A stretch of 64,000 nucleotides of DNA, taken from positions 1 to 64,000 of the forward strand of contig JAMKCH010001580.1 in the NCBI GenBank assembly GCA_023653785.1, read 5' to 3'. The DNA is from Ophioderma brevispina (taxonomy: Eukaryota; Echinodermata; Ophiuroidea; Amphilepidida; Ophiodermatidae). This document shows, piece after piece, positions 25,909-35,757 of this stretch (position 1 is the first letter of the stretch; the number at the start of each line of letters is the position of its first letter). A model generated the notes under the pieces. The model was not told where the DNA came from, did not search any database, and was given only the letters and a program-made list of their open reading frames with translations. Both the position numbers and the translations under genes were made by a program.

Positions 25909-25961
25909 GACCATGCTCTATTTGGGGACCATGATTGAGTGTCAGTGAGGAGTTTGTATGG
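25909..25961 (+). pseudogene. SANT exon, tandem copy B (truncated by hairpin element)
   Basis: This is a second partial copy of the SANT exon. After TTTTAG it reads GACCATGCTCTATTTGGGG, then ATGATTGAGTG and GTGAGGAGT, matching the first half of the exon at 26201-26284. Similarity stops at about 25961, exactly where a 155-bp inverted-repeat element begins. No continuation of the exon is visible beyond the element. The copy therefore cannot encode a full SANT helix set. Confidence 0.55.
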
Positions 25962-26116
25962 AAAGAGTTCCCTATGTACCCCCTCATATATATTTACAGG
26001 ATACAAAATTATTTTAATATTTGGCCTTGTTTCATCACAACTGGAATAACCAGCTAAATATTAAATTGTATGTTGCATGTAAATATAGTGAGGGGGGTCC
26101 ATATGGAACTCTTGCC
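25960..26116. mobile_element. 155-bp hairpin MITE-like element in SANT copy B
   Basis: The left arm (AAGAGTTCC.CTATGTACCCCCTC and on to TATTTACA) is the reverse complement of the right arm (TGTAAATATAGTGAGGGGGG and on to GGAACTCTT). Arms are about 37 bases with few mismatches. No coding capacity. It sits at the breakpoint of SANT exon copy B. Confidence 0.65.
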
Positions 26117-26200
26117 GTTTGTTTTTATAAATCAATTACAGATTTGATTTTTAATTAAAAAATTATAATTGTGTGTATATTTGTTATTTTCCCTCTTCAG

Positions 26201-26284
26201 GACCATGCTCTATTGGGGCAGTGATTGGAGTGCGTGAGGAGTATGACTACTAATGGTGTGGAAACATTCGGCCTTTGGCAATTG
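26201..26284 (+). CDS. TADA2B: TADA2B SANT-domain exon, first half (copy C)
   Basis: This exon encodes the first part of the SANT/Myb-like domain, which in ADA2 proteins supports histone-tail and GCN5 interaction. It lies between a good acceptor (CCCTCTTCAG) and a GT donor (TTG|GTAGCT). Read allowing small indels, it gives ...WGSDWSAREEY.LLM.VETFGFGNW, matching the vertebrate segment GGWTSREEQLLLDAIEQFGF followed by GNW. No single frame is open through the whole exon: TGA/TAA codons occur and at least two or three one-base corrections are needed. It ends with TG, so the final Trp codon is completed by the first base of the exon at 28308. Of the three tandem copies this is the best preserved and the only one with an intact 3' end. 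Whether the indels are assembly errors or true decay cannot be decided from the sequence. Confidence 0.75.
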
Positions 26285-26364
26285 GTAGCTTTGTAATACC
26301 ACCTGTCCCAACTCAGAAATCAACCCACTTTCTTGTTTCTTAAATTGTTTTACGCAACACACAC

Positions 26365-26527
26365 TTAAGGTGTTGGCATCATGATTAAATGGTGCCGAGA
26401 ATTTTTAAAAATTTGATATATAGTACATTCAATCTGAAAATAAAAAATAGGCTTACTGTATTCGTTTTTGAGAAATACTTCAAAAGTACAGTTTTGCTCA
26501 AAATTTTACTTTTTTACCAAAAACCAT

Positions 26528-26560
<33 letters not shown>

Positions 26561-27004
26561 CCCCCCCCAAAAAAGATAACAAAGGGCCAATCGTTTTTCT
26601 TATTTTCCCATGTGTTTAGGTCAAGTTTGCACACTTGAAATACCGAAATAAAAAAATGGTGTCACCGTATTAGTTTTCTGAAAATCATCCAAAAAGGACA
26701 TTTTTAGAGGGGAATTCCGTCTTCACTAGTACGGCTGCGTTATTTTACGCCTTATGTAAAACAAAAAATGGGTGTGTGAAAGTAAGACGCTATTATCTGG
26801 CGCGTTTTAGACAGTCCTAGACATCAGAGTTCTACGCGATTTTACGAACGCTTTACAAATTCGCTTAAACACAGAGGGGGCAAACACTCATGAATGTTTG
26901 CGACGCGTACATCCGCAACGAATGCACAGTTTCTCATCTCCGATTTATTCAAGTCGGCTTGCGCTTACTCCTAAGAAACCAAATCATAATGCCAACACCT
27001 TTAA
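26365..27004. mobile_element. 640-bp TTAA-flanked TIR element
   Basis: Left end TTAAGGTGTTGGCATCATGATT and right end ATAATGCCAACACCTTTAA form terminal inverted repeats of about 25 bases, each with a TTAA at the boundary. There is no long ORF. A poly-A/poly-C stretch lies inside (about 26533-26570). TTAA targets are typical of piggyBac-type transposition, so this may be a non-autonomous derivative; the class is inferred only from the target site. Confidence 0.65.
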
Positions 27005-27035
27005 GAGATAAATATTTTACAGAGATTCACAAGTA

Positions 27036-28155
27036 ATATGGGGGGGGGGCTATACATTCCCAAGTTGTAGATGGGGGGGCATGTGGTATGCCGAAGAGGG
27101 CGGTGTGGGAGGATGATGAGGAAAGGGAGAGGGGTAATGAGTGAGGAGGCGTAGCGTAAGAGGGGAATGTGGCTGAGAAGATGCGACGAGATGAGGAGGT
27201 GAGTGATGGATCATAGGGGTGAAATGTGGCACGGGAGGGATGATGAAGAAGGAGCAGTACGAAGGTGGGGAGTGGTTTATACGTAGGGTAGAGAGGAAAA
27301 AGTACGATGTCAAAAAGCGATGCAGGGGTTGGAGGATAGAGAGGAAGGCTAGGGGAGAGATTGGGGGAAAGGGGTGCCAGGCTGAGGGTGGTGATGAGGG
27401 GGAATGAGGAATAAACGGGGGTGGGTTTGTGAGCTGCGGGGACACCCTATCTATGGGGGGGGGTAGGGCGGAGGAGTGGGGGGTTAGGAAGTCGCGAACC
27501 CACCTATCCAGCGAGAGGGGTGGCGGTGTAGTCGGCAGTGGAAGCGAGGGGATGGGTTGGAGGAAGGGGTTGTAGGAGAGCATCAGACCACGGTGGTGGA
27601 GGAGAACGGACGAGGAGTGGCGAAAAGAGGGCGGTAGGAAGGTGAGAAGAGGAGAGAGAAAGTGGGGGGAGGGATGGGTAGGGGGGGGTGGTGGAAGGTG
27701 GCCTGAGGCTGACGAGATAGAAAGACCGGCGCGGGTGGTTGGAGAGGGTAGGGGAAAGAAAGGCGTGAAGTAAGGAGACATGGGGAGAAGTAGTGTAGGT
27801 TGAAAAGAGGGGGACTAGAGTGAAGAGAGGTGGGAGGGTGGGGGAACAAGGCAGGTGGTTGGAGAGAAGGGGTGAGGGGGTGGATATGAAACGGCAGCAA
27901 AGGGATTGATTAATAATGAATCGCAGGTAGGTTAAGGGAAAATCGTAAAGAAATGTGGGGAGGTAGGTAGCGAGGTAAAGAAGGGATGTAAGTTGAAGGA
28001 GGGGGTGGGAGTCGAAGATGGGTGGAGGGTACTGGGCTTGATGAGGATTGATAGGTGGTGGAAGGAGTGAGGTGAAATGGCAAAGGGAGCATTATGGGAG
28101 GGGAATCAGAGGGGGTATGTTGGGTGGACGGAAGGGGAGGTGGGTGTGGGCGTAT
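27036..28155 (+). repeat. 1.1-kb polypurine (G/A-rich) tract
   Basis: The plus strand is dominated by G and A (runs such as GGGGAAAGG, GAGGAGG, GTGGGAGGG) with sparse T and very little C over about 1.1 kb. The minus strand is therefore a polypyrimidine tract. Long minus-strand Pro/Ser-rich ORFs across it are a by-product of the skewed composition. It lies in the intron between the two SANT exons. Such tracts are prone to triplex, G-quadruplex or R-loop formation and are hard to sequence. Confidence 0.8.
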
Positions 28156-28307
28156 AATAGAAAACCATACCAACATACACATATATTTCTGGTAAGGGCA
28201 ACGTTGAAAGATATTAACAATTTTGCCATGATTTGAAGAACTAAATGTTACTTTAAAATTTTTCTTGTTGTTTAAAACTGTAATTTATCCTTATTTTTTT
28301 CCCACAG

Positions 28308-28397
28308 GCAGATTTTACCAACCAGTAAGGGACCAAATCATCAACAGAAGTTACAGAACATTACACAGTACTTATATATTAGGCAATATAGGCAGAG
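28308..28397 (+). CDS. TADA2B: TADA2B SANT-domain exon, second half
   Basis: This exon lies between acceptor TTCCCACAG and donor GAG|GTAAGG. It encodes the end of the SANT domain. One frame gives GTKSSTEVTEHY and another gives STYILGNIGR. Joined by one missing base these align with vertebrate EVMEHYVSMYIHGNLGK. The first residues (near ADFTNQ) match the NWEDMAAHVG region only if two or three further indels are allowed, and an in-frame TAA is present as written. The exon ends in phase 1 with a G, which together with the GC opening the exon at 35531 makes GGC (Gly). The frame of its last third therefore agrees with the next exon. It sits about 170 bases before the tandem duplication. I read the frame breaks as probable sequence errors, but a pseudogene cannot be excluded. 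Confidence 0.8.
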
Positions 28398-29374
28398 GTA
28401 AGGCCGATGATGTGACATAGTTATTGGGTGAAAACAAAGGGGTGGGGGGGGGCATGGGTGGGGTTCAGCTTCCCTCCTTGTGGGAAATCTCCCCCCCCCT
28501 TCCCCCATGGAATTGTGATTTTCTGCACACACACATTTACAGTGAAAAACAACATAGGCCTATACTGTACACAAACTTTAATTAGGTTCCCCCTGAAAAT
28601 ATGTGCCCCTCTGCAAAAGCTGATATGCCACTGCATATGTTTACCCTTAGACAATATACCTATTTGTCTGGAATCAACCTGAGACACGTCGCCCTGCGCC
28701 AATCACAGTGAGTATTTGGCAGCGCGTGTGCTCAGCCAAACTCCACTCGACCTCTTCTGAATTTACCATTCGCACCTAATGTATTACTATAGGGCGCCTT
28801 GTTACTAGGTGAAGTGCACGTGCATACGCAGTCACACACAGCATTTTAAGACATGTCTCAATTTGATTCCCAGACACAAATTCGAATCGCAGTCAATGCA
28901 TTGATGTAGCATGCGGGTCTGGCCATATTTTTAATTCCACGATTCCCTTGTGATCGTAAAGCACTGATCTTTATTCAATAGCAATTCGGTTTGAGTTTTA
29001 AAGGAGGGTAGGCTGATATAGGAGAATGCATAGGAATGTGCGACCATTAAGACCCCCTTTTTCGCCACTTCTGGAGTTTTAAGACCCAATTGAGGCATAC
29101 TTCAGTTCTTAGAACCACCCGTTTAAAGGTTGCCTTACAGATTTCGAAATGTAAGTTTTTTTTCGTTAGTAATTAAAATATTCCAACTCAACTACAGATA
29201 GTTTCCTAAATGCTTATGCCAAGGTTGGAGATGATCGTGATTTATCATTTTTGATGTATAACCATTTGTGTGTAGTAAATACAGTACCATAAGATGAACA
29301 AGATCATCAAGCAACCCTGGTTCGAGCCTCTTGTGAAGTCTGGTCTTCTTGGTCGTGCTTGAATAGTACCTATT

Positions 29375-30003
29375 ATGTTATTCAATTAGTGAGACTCCTT
29401 CCTATCCGATAGGGAGGTATTGAATGGGGTTCAATCCCCGGGCATGTGGAGTCTTCAGTGGGCCTTTGTTGCATTACAAAACATATTGTGTCCATGGTAC
29501 AAAGTTACTTTACAGAATTGGCTTTACTGGAAACTGATGTCATTCAGTACTACATGGTCCTGTATGATAGATGCTTATGCACATGGTTGACTGAGATGTT
29601 TAAATTCGTTTTGCGATAATCTCTTAATACAGGTTTGCCATTTTTGAAGGGCAAATAAACTTAGATGTGGTATGTGTGCTTTATATAAAATGCATTATTT
29701 CTCCGCAATGCTGTGATAATAATGTATTTTTGCCAGGTGCAAAATAAGTTATGTTCAAATAAAAATACGTTTAATGAGATAATTGCTGGTGTTTGCATCC
29801 GATACTTCAATGAACTCCACCTACTAAGAGTGAGTATAATTGTTATTTTGGTCAACATTTATTTACTAGCTACATTACAACACATTGTATTAGTACCATA
29901 ACCTTTTTTAACCTGTTGGCCATAAAATAATTCCTCTTACCTCTCACGTTGTGAATGTACGAGGCCTAAAACTTTTAATGAGGTCTCACTTATTTTGAAA
30001 CTA
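29375..30003. other. 630-base segment present only in duplication unit 1
   Basis: In unit 2 the flanks CCTATTA and TTGGAA(G)TTGCATAATCACGC are nearly joined, while unit 1 has about 630 bases between them. Near its start is a tRNA-like box B motif (GGTTCAATCCC, about 29429). I see no clear terminal repeats or ORF. It could be an insertion in unit 1 or a deletion in unit 2. Confidence 0.6.
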
Positions 30004-30640
30004 TATGTTGGAAATTGCATAATCACGCAGCATTCCAAATGTTAGCCTGATTTTTTCTCCTCACTCGCGAGCCATGTATTGGCTGTCCTGGCACCTAAAC
30101 ATGGTTTTGAGAGTCATGTAAAGCTGTTGGTCCTGTGTGTGTCGTAAGATTGATTCCGAGCCTCTTAAAGCTTATTGAAAAAGTGGGGATCATCCCGGCT
30201 ATGTTATCTGCCACATCATGGAGTGACCAAGGTCCCTTCTAATCCTTACTAGCCAGGGGGGAAGGGTAGGCCATAAATCCACTCCATTGAGGTTTTGTTC
30301 TACAGTATATGGAAAGAGCTGATGTGATACTTTCATTCACTGAGCACTAAATTTTAAGAGCAGATGTTTAAATCAGTAAAGTTCTGTCTTCAGTGCAGCA
30401 GAATTATGTGCGAGTATACTATTTGCAATTGTTCTCACAACTTGCCCAATAGTCATTAAACAAAATTGCAAATTGTTTGTATCTATTCAAGTTACTATAC
30501 CAGACAAGCTTTCTTCCAAAGGTTATAGATCACACAGGGCCTGACGATGGTAAAGGACATATACACCTATCTTGGATAGAAACAATTTGAAAGTTTGGAA
30601 ACATTTTATAAATATTTTTCATGACAATCCCTGTACTTTA

Positions 30641-30899
30641 CAGGGGTGGATTTAGAGGGGGGCTCCCCCGGCACGGCCCCTTCTATTTTTTGGGCGCAGG
30701 GCGCTGGGTGCTGCACAGAGCGCCGGGCCGCACTGTAGATCTATAAAATGACTTCTTTATGCCCGATAATTCTAGATGAGGTACAAGGTGTCAGCCCCGT
30801 GGTATCGTGGTGTGGGCGCCTCAACTACTCATTCTTATTCTCCTAGCCGCCCCCCCCCCGTCCCCCCCCCCCCCCTTGAAAATCCTGGATCTGCCCCTG
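30641..30899. mobile_element. hAT-like MITE, unit 1 copy
   Basis: The element starts CAGGGGTGGATTTAG and ends CTGGATCTGCCCCTG, imperfect terminal inverted repeats of about 16 bases. CTTTA is repeated on both sides, a probable 5-bp target duplication. CAGGGGCGGATCCAG-type ends are common among hAT-derived MITEs. The interior has poly-C runs and a GC-rich part (GGGCGCTGGGTGCTGCACAG). No coding capacity. Confidence 0.65.
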
Positions 30900-31182
30900 C
30901 TTTAGTTATTGTGTAAAGGAAAGTTATGGTATGGGAATTAACTTTCGCGCAAAGTCCCGTATTGGGAGAAGCCCAAGGCTCAACTAAGTACTGGTATTGA
31001 AAGCATAGTAATTCCGCCATACCACATCTATGATGAAACAAATAACAAATCTTTCACACGCACTATAACTTTGTTGACAGTCACATCACTGTGTTTTTTA
31101 ACGTGTTGTGAATCAGAAAATACTCTTTTCAGTTCACCTGACATCTTTCATGACTATGTCCCTTATCTTTGTCTCTCACATG

Positions 31183-31281
31183 CCCATTATCCCAGCCTCA
31201 TTACTACCTTTACTCCAGTTAGAAATGACAAGAGCAGATCACAGAACTAGGGTATATGCCTCATAGAGATGCCTTTGTAGG
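31183..31281 (+). pseudogene. TADA2B LGYMP exon, unit 1 copy (damaged)
   Basis: This is the counterpart of the exon at 35531-35634. It keeps recognisable segments (GCCCATTATC, TTACTCCAGTT, AACTAGGGTATATGCCTCAT). The acceptor CACAG has become CACAT, there are several one-base gains and losses, and the donor GTAAGT is gone (reads GAAGAGGACGTAC). Used as written it could not be spliced like its partner. It is either a decayed duplicate or an error-rich allele. Confidence 0.75.
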
Positions 31282-31409
31282 AAGAGGACGTACATATCAC
31301 AACTAGTAGTATTACGTAGTCTATTAGTCATTAGTGACACATCAGTATTTCACAGTATTCTGTAATTCCAGTTGTCCAATTTTTAATTTCCTCCTTTCTG
31401 CCTTTGACC

Positions 31410-31756
31410 TTAAGGCACTATCAGTTATTGATAAATTCAAAACAAACAAATCATCAAAATCAAAATTTGTCATGTTGTAACAAGTATAGGTATCCTAACA
31501 TACCCTGCAATTATAAGATCAAAAGCAACCTAATAGAGACAAAATTGATGATTTTATTCATTACTATCCGTACAGACACTTAATACAACACATATTTGAA
31601 TGGAGACTCAATTCTCTGAACACTGCTGTTTTTCTTCCTTTTCTGTGATTTTTCAGTTGGAAAAGATAACTTTGAACAATTCTACGACTTTTCAGCTATT
31701 CCTGCAACATTCAGATATTTTGACTCTTTCGGGTGGGATCACTGATAGTGCCTTTA
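31410..31756. mobile_element. MITE, TTAAGGCACTATCAGT family, unit 1 copy
   Basis: Left end TTAAGGCACTATCAGT and right end CACTGATAGTGCCTTTA are inverted repeats with TTAA-like termini. The interior shares CAAGTATAGGTATCCTAACA and TCCGTACAGACACTTA with copies at 35758 and 47090. About 345 bases, non-coding. Confidence 0.7.
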
Positions 31757-31879
31757 TATAAGGGTTTTTTTTTTGTGTGGTGAAAAATCAAATCAGATTT
31801 TTTATTTTACTGTCCTTTTGATTAAATTATTTTGTGCAATTTCTAATGGCATGGGAGTGAGGGATGAAAGACAACCTTT

Positions 31880-32149
31880 AGTGTTGGAGTGAGTCCGAAC
31901 TCACAAGTCCAAAACTTAGTCCGATCCCATCGGTGTCGAGTCTGAGTCAGAGTAGCATCCCATCAGATCCAAGTCCACAAGGTCTGAGGTCGCCAAGTCC
32001 ATGGGGCCGTTATTTTGAGTTTGAGTCCGAAGTCCAACAGGTCTGAGTCCGACAAAACAATTTATTACTTCTTGACTCTGACTTAGACTCGAAACTTATG
32101 GAATCGGATTCAACTTCAACTCATGAGTCCAGACTCACTCTAACACTAA
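31880..32149. mobile_element. MITE rich in GAGTCCGA motifs, unit 1 copy
   Basis: Ends TAGTGTTGGAGTGAGTCCGA and GACTCACTCTAACACTA are inverted repeats. The interior is a run of degenerate GAGTCC/AAGTCC/GGTCTGAG hexamer-like motifs. About 270 bases. A copy lies at the equivalent place in unit 2. Confidence 0.7.
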
Positions 32150-32207
32150 GTTCAGGCTTATACCATGATTAACCATATTTTTGGGGATTATCTTCCTTGA
32201 TAATCAG

Positions 32208-32280
32208 TAGTTTGACAATGATGCAGAAACACTAGTCAGCCATCTAGCAGTATCAATAGAAGATGACGATTTAGATATTA
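32208..32280 (+). pseudogene. TADA2B DNDAET exon, unit 1 copy
   Basis: From TTTGACAATGATGC onward this is identical to the exon at 36569-36638, including the donor GTAAGT. The start differs: unit 2 reads TACAG|GAGTTTGAC, while unit 1 reads TCAG|TAGTTTGAC. If the same acceptor is used the first codon is TAG instead of GAG. Use of the later TAG as acceptor would drop one codon and keep the frame. It is probably not the expressed copy. Confidence 0.7.
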
Positions 32281-32440
32281 GTAAGTCAACACTCTCTGTC
32301 GTTATATAGACGGAATAGTATAGACCTTTTCCTATTCAAAGTTTTCCGAAAGCTGTTTGTTTATTATGAATCCAAAGAAGTGTCCAGTTAATAATTAGAT
32401 CATCGTGCATAGCTGTTGGGCACAGCCTTTATGCGAATTG

Positions 32441-32895
32441 GTACATTTTTGGGGGCCGCCAGCTTTAGCTGGCGGACCACTTTAGCCATCCGTTGTTCCC
32501 GTGTGTGTTTGTGTATTGTGTTTGTGTTGTCAAAATTGTTAAGTTTTTTTTTAAAATTTAAATTGACCTCAAGAAAGTGTAACTTCAATTGGAACCAAAC
32601 TTCTGTCAATAAGGTGGCACACTGGATCCCTCAATTTGTTGATGAGGTCAGGTCATGTTGAAAGGTCAAAGGTCTGTGAGGTTCAAGTTGAAAAATGGCT
32701 AAAAGTAAAATTGATCTAAATTGAAACTTGAAGTTCAATGGAACAAAACTTTGTCATAGGTGCACCATGCTATCACTCCATATGTTGATGATTATCAAAG
32801 GTCACTTGCCAGGGTCAAAGGTCATTGGGCGGCCCCGCACTTATATTTTTTGTAATATAGCGAGCGCGAATCCGAGAAACGCGAAATTCTCGTGT
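32441..32895. repeat. GGCCGCCAGC/AGGTCA interspersed repeat, unit 1 copy
   Basis: Starts near a perfect 9-bp hairpin (CCGCCAGCTTTAGCTGGCGG). It continues through a GTGTGTTTGTG-rich part and several AGGTCA half-sites (AAAGGTCAAAGGTC). It ends near TAATATAGCGAGCGCGAA. Identical to 36799-37253 and similar to 49581-50050. No coding capacity I can support. Confidence 0.75.
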
Positions 32896-33815
32896 GTCCC
32901 ACGGCACTGTTGTGTATGTTGCAGGTGTATAAGATGCTTGCTATGTTGGTTAATGCTAGAATGTTTCAATGCTGATTTGAAAAGGACATTGGGATATGAA
33001 TTACTATTAGTAAAGAGATGTACATTGGAGGACAAAAATATGACAGCACTAAAAAAATTCCAAACTGCAGGTGGTGTAGGACACATGCTCACCTAACAGC
33101 AACAGCGAATCAAAACGGCATCAACTTCCGGGTGCTATCCTGTACTAACAAACTTTAATATATGGTTCCCCCTGAAAATATGTGCCCCCTGCAAAAAAGC
33201 TGATTATGCCACTGCATATGTTTACCCTTAGACAATATACCTATTATGTCTGGAATCAAACCTGAGACACGTCGCCCTGCGCCAATCGCAGTGAGTATTT
33301 GCATCGCGTGTTGCATGCAGCAAAACTCCACTCGACCTCTTCTGAATTGACCAATCGCACTAATGTATTTACGTTACTAGGGCGCCTTGTTACTAGGTGA
33401 AGTGCAGCTGTGCATACGCAGTCAACACACAGCATTTTAAGGACATGTCTCAGATTTGATTCCAGACACAAAATTCGAAGCAAGCAGTCAATGCATTGAT
33501 TGTAGCATGCAGGGTCTGGTGCCATATTTTTAATTCCACGATTCCCTTGAATGATCGTAAAGCACTGATCTTTATTCAATACAATTCGGTTTGAGTTTAT
33601 AAAGGAGGGGAGCTGATATAGGAGAATGACATAGGAATGTGCGACCATTAAGAACCCCTTTTTCGCACTTCTGGAGTTTTTAAGACCCAATTGAGGCATA
33701 CTTCAGTTCTTAAGACCCCCAGTTTAAAGGTTGACTTACAGATTTCGAAATGTAAGTTTTTTTGCGTATTAATTAAAAATAGTCAACTACAACTACAGAT
33801 AGTCACCTAAAACGC

Positions 33816-34161
33816 TTACAGGGGCATTTCGTGATCCACAACCTCGTCCCCCCGACTTACCTCAAACAAGTTGAGATTTTTCTATCATCTGAACCGTCAG
33901 CCTTAGTAATCCATGTATACCTAATCTTACGTGCAAATTCGGTCGTATCTCTAAGAAATTGGCAATTTTGTATTTTCTGTCCGTAAACGGACAGAAATTA
34001 CAGCACAGTAGCCTATGGGACTGTGGGAAACAAGCAATTGCTCATAATTCAAAACCGCATGATCGGAATCAACTAAAATTTTGGGAATAAAGTTTTCTTA
34101 AGGATATCTAGCGAACCATGAATAAAACAGAAGGTGCTAGAATCACGAAATGCACCTTTAA
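33816..34161. mobile_element. MITE, GGGGCATTTCGTGAT family, copy 1
   Basis: Left end TTACAGGGGCATTTCGTGAT and right end ATCACGAAATGCACCTTTAA are inverted repeats of about 20 bases with TTA(A) boundaries. Absent at the equivalent position in duplication unit 1 (near 29208). The sequence at 62250 shows the uninterrupted target (GCTTAATTCC), giving an empty-site comparison that supports TTAA insertion. Confidence 0.8.
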
Positions 34162-34956
34162 TTCCAAGGTTTGAGATGAATCAGATTTATCATTTTTGAT
34201 GTAGTAACCATTTATGTGTAGTATAACAGTACCATAAGATGAACAAAGATCAGTCAAGCAACCCTGGTTCGAGCCCTGTGAGAGTCTTCTTGGTCGTGCT
34301 TGAATAGTTCCTATTAGTTTGGAAGTTGCATAATCACGCAGCATTACAAATGTAGCATGATTTTTCTCCTCATTTGCAGCCATGTATTGGCTGTCTGGCA
34401 CCTCATGGTTTGGAGAGTCATGTAAAGCTGTTGGTCCTGTGTGTGTCGTAAGATTGATTCCTGAGCATTTAAAAAATTTGCAGACTTTATTGAAAAGAGT
34501 GGGGATCATCCCGGCTATGTTATCTGCACACATCATTAGAGGGACCAAGGTCCCTTCTAATCCTTACTAGGCCAGGGGGGAAGGGTAGGCCATAATCCAA
34601 CATCACATTGAGGTTTTTGTTCTACAGTAGATGGACAGAGCTGATGTGATAAACTTTCTGCAACTGAGCACTAAATTTTAAGAGCAGATGTTTAAATCAG
34701 TAAAGTTCTGTCTTCAGTGCAGCAGAATTATGTGCTAGTATACTATATTCATTGTTCCAAACTTGCCAAATATCTCATAAAATATTTTGCAATTGTTTGT
34801 ATCTTTCAGTTACTATACCAGACAAGCTTTCTTCCAAAGTTATAGATCACACAGGGCCTGACGATGGTAAGGAAATATACACCTATCTTGGATAGAAACA
34901 ATTTGAAAGTTTGAAACATTTTATATATTGTTTTCATGACAATCACCTGTACTTTA

Positions 34957-35171
34957 CAGGGGTGGATTTAGAGGGGGGCTCCCCCCGGCACGCGCCCCTT
35001 CTATTTTTTGCAGAGTACAGGGCGCTGGGTGCTGCACAGAGCGCCGGGCGCACTGTAGATCTATAAAAATGACTTCTTTATGCCCTATAGATCTCTGAGA
35101 ATGAAGGTACAAGGTGTCAGCCGCCGTGTAGCGTGGTGTGGGCGCCCAACAGACGCAGTATGTGTATGTTA

Positions 35172-35210
<39 letters not shown>

Positions 35211-35252
35211 CCCCCCCCCCCCCCCCATTGAAAAATCCTGGATCTGCCCCTG
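34957..35252. mobile_element. hAT-like MITE, unit 2 copy
   Basis: This is the duplicate of the element at 30641-30899, at the matching position and with the same CTTTA flanks. Its right interior contains a run of about 37 T followed by about 16 C (35173-35226) in place of the C-rich run of the other copy. Such a junction is a likely sequencing or assembly weak point. Confidence 0.65.
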
Positions 35253-35530
35253 CTTTAGTTATTGTGTAAAGGAAAGTTATGGTATGGGAATTAACTTCGC
35301 GCAAAGTCCCGTATTGGGAGAAGCCCAAGGCTCAACTAAGTACTGGTATTGAAAGCATAGTAATTCCCCATACCACATCTATGATGAAACAAATAACAAA
35401 TCTGTCACACCACTATACTTTGTTGACAGTCACATCACTGTGTTTTTAACGATGTTGTGAATCAGGAAATACTCTTTCAGTTCACCTTGACATCTTTCAT
35501 GACTATGTCCCTTATCTTTGTCTCTCACAG

Positions 35531-35634
35531 GCCCATTATCACCTAGCCTCAGTACTACATTTACTCCAGTTGAAATGACAATAGCAGATCAACAAGAACT
35601 AGGGTATATGCCTCATAGAGATGACTTTGAAAGA
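35531..35634 (+). CDS. TADA2B: TADA2B linker exon (LGYMP motif)
   Basis: Exon with acceptor TCTCTCACAG and donor AGA|GTAAGT, open throughout. After two bases completing a Gly codon it encodes PLSPSLSTTFTPVEM, then IADQQELGYMPHRDDFER. Vertebrate TADA2B has the same order, a GPLSPSL run followed by QQQLGYMPLRDDYE. LGYMP.RDDYE is the best signature of the ADA2 family linker between the SANT domain and the conserved middle region. Compared with the human protein the stretch between GNLGK and GPLSPSL is missing, because the preceding exon joins directly. It ends in phase 0. This copy lies in duplication unit 2 and is clean, unlike the unit 1 copy. Confidence 0.92.
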
Positions 35635-35757
35635 GTAAGTACATTCAACAACTTGTAGTATTAGTAGCTATTAGTACATTAGTGAAACATCAGTATTTCA
35701 CAGTATTCTGTAATGCCATTTGTCCAATTTTTAATTTCCTTTCTTGCCATTTTGACC

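Larger units (their letters stand above)
28566..33143. repeat. Tandem duplication unit 1 (about 4.58 kb)
   Basis: This unit matches 33144-37501 in order along its whole length. Matching landmarks include CCTGAAAATATGTGCCC, GACACGTCGCCCTGCGCC, a CAGGGG(T)GGAT element, the LGYMP exon, the DNDAET exon and a terminal repeat. Most of the unit differs from unit 2 by frequent one-base indels, but 32295-33143 looks identical to 36653-37501. Unit 1 alone has about 630 extra bases near 29375-30003. It lacks the MITE present in unit 2. Confidence 0.9.

Noticed and set aside
27050..27900. Minus-strand Pro/Ser-rich ORFs of 243 and 105 codons
   Set aside because: They follow directly from the C/T-rich composition of the minus strand in the polypurine tract; there are no domains and no splice context.
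29395..29450. tRNA-like T-arm (GGGGTTCAATCCCC)
   Set aside because: No matching acceptor, D or anticodon stems can be built; at most a SINE-like box B.
33256..34548. Two minus-strand ORFs of 147 and 146 codons in duplication unit 2
   Set aside because: They are not open in unit 1, the second runs into a MITE, and neither resembles a known family.
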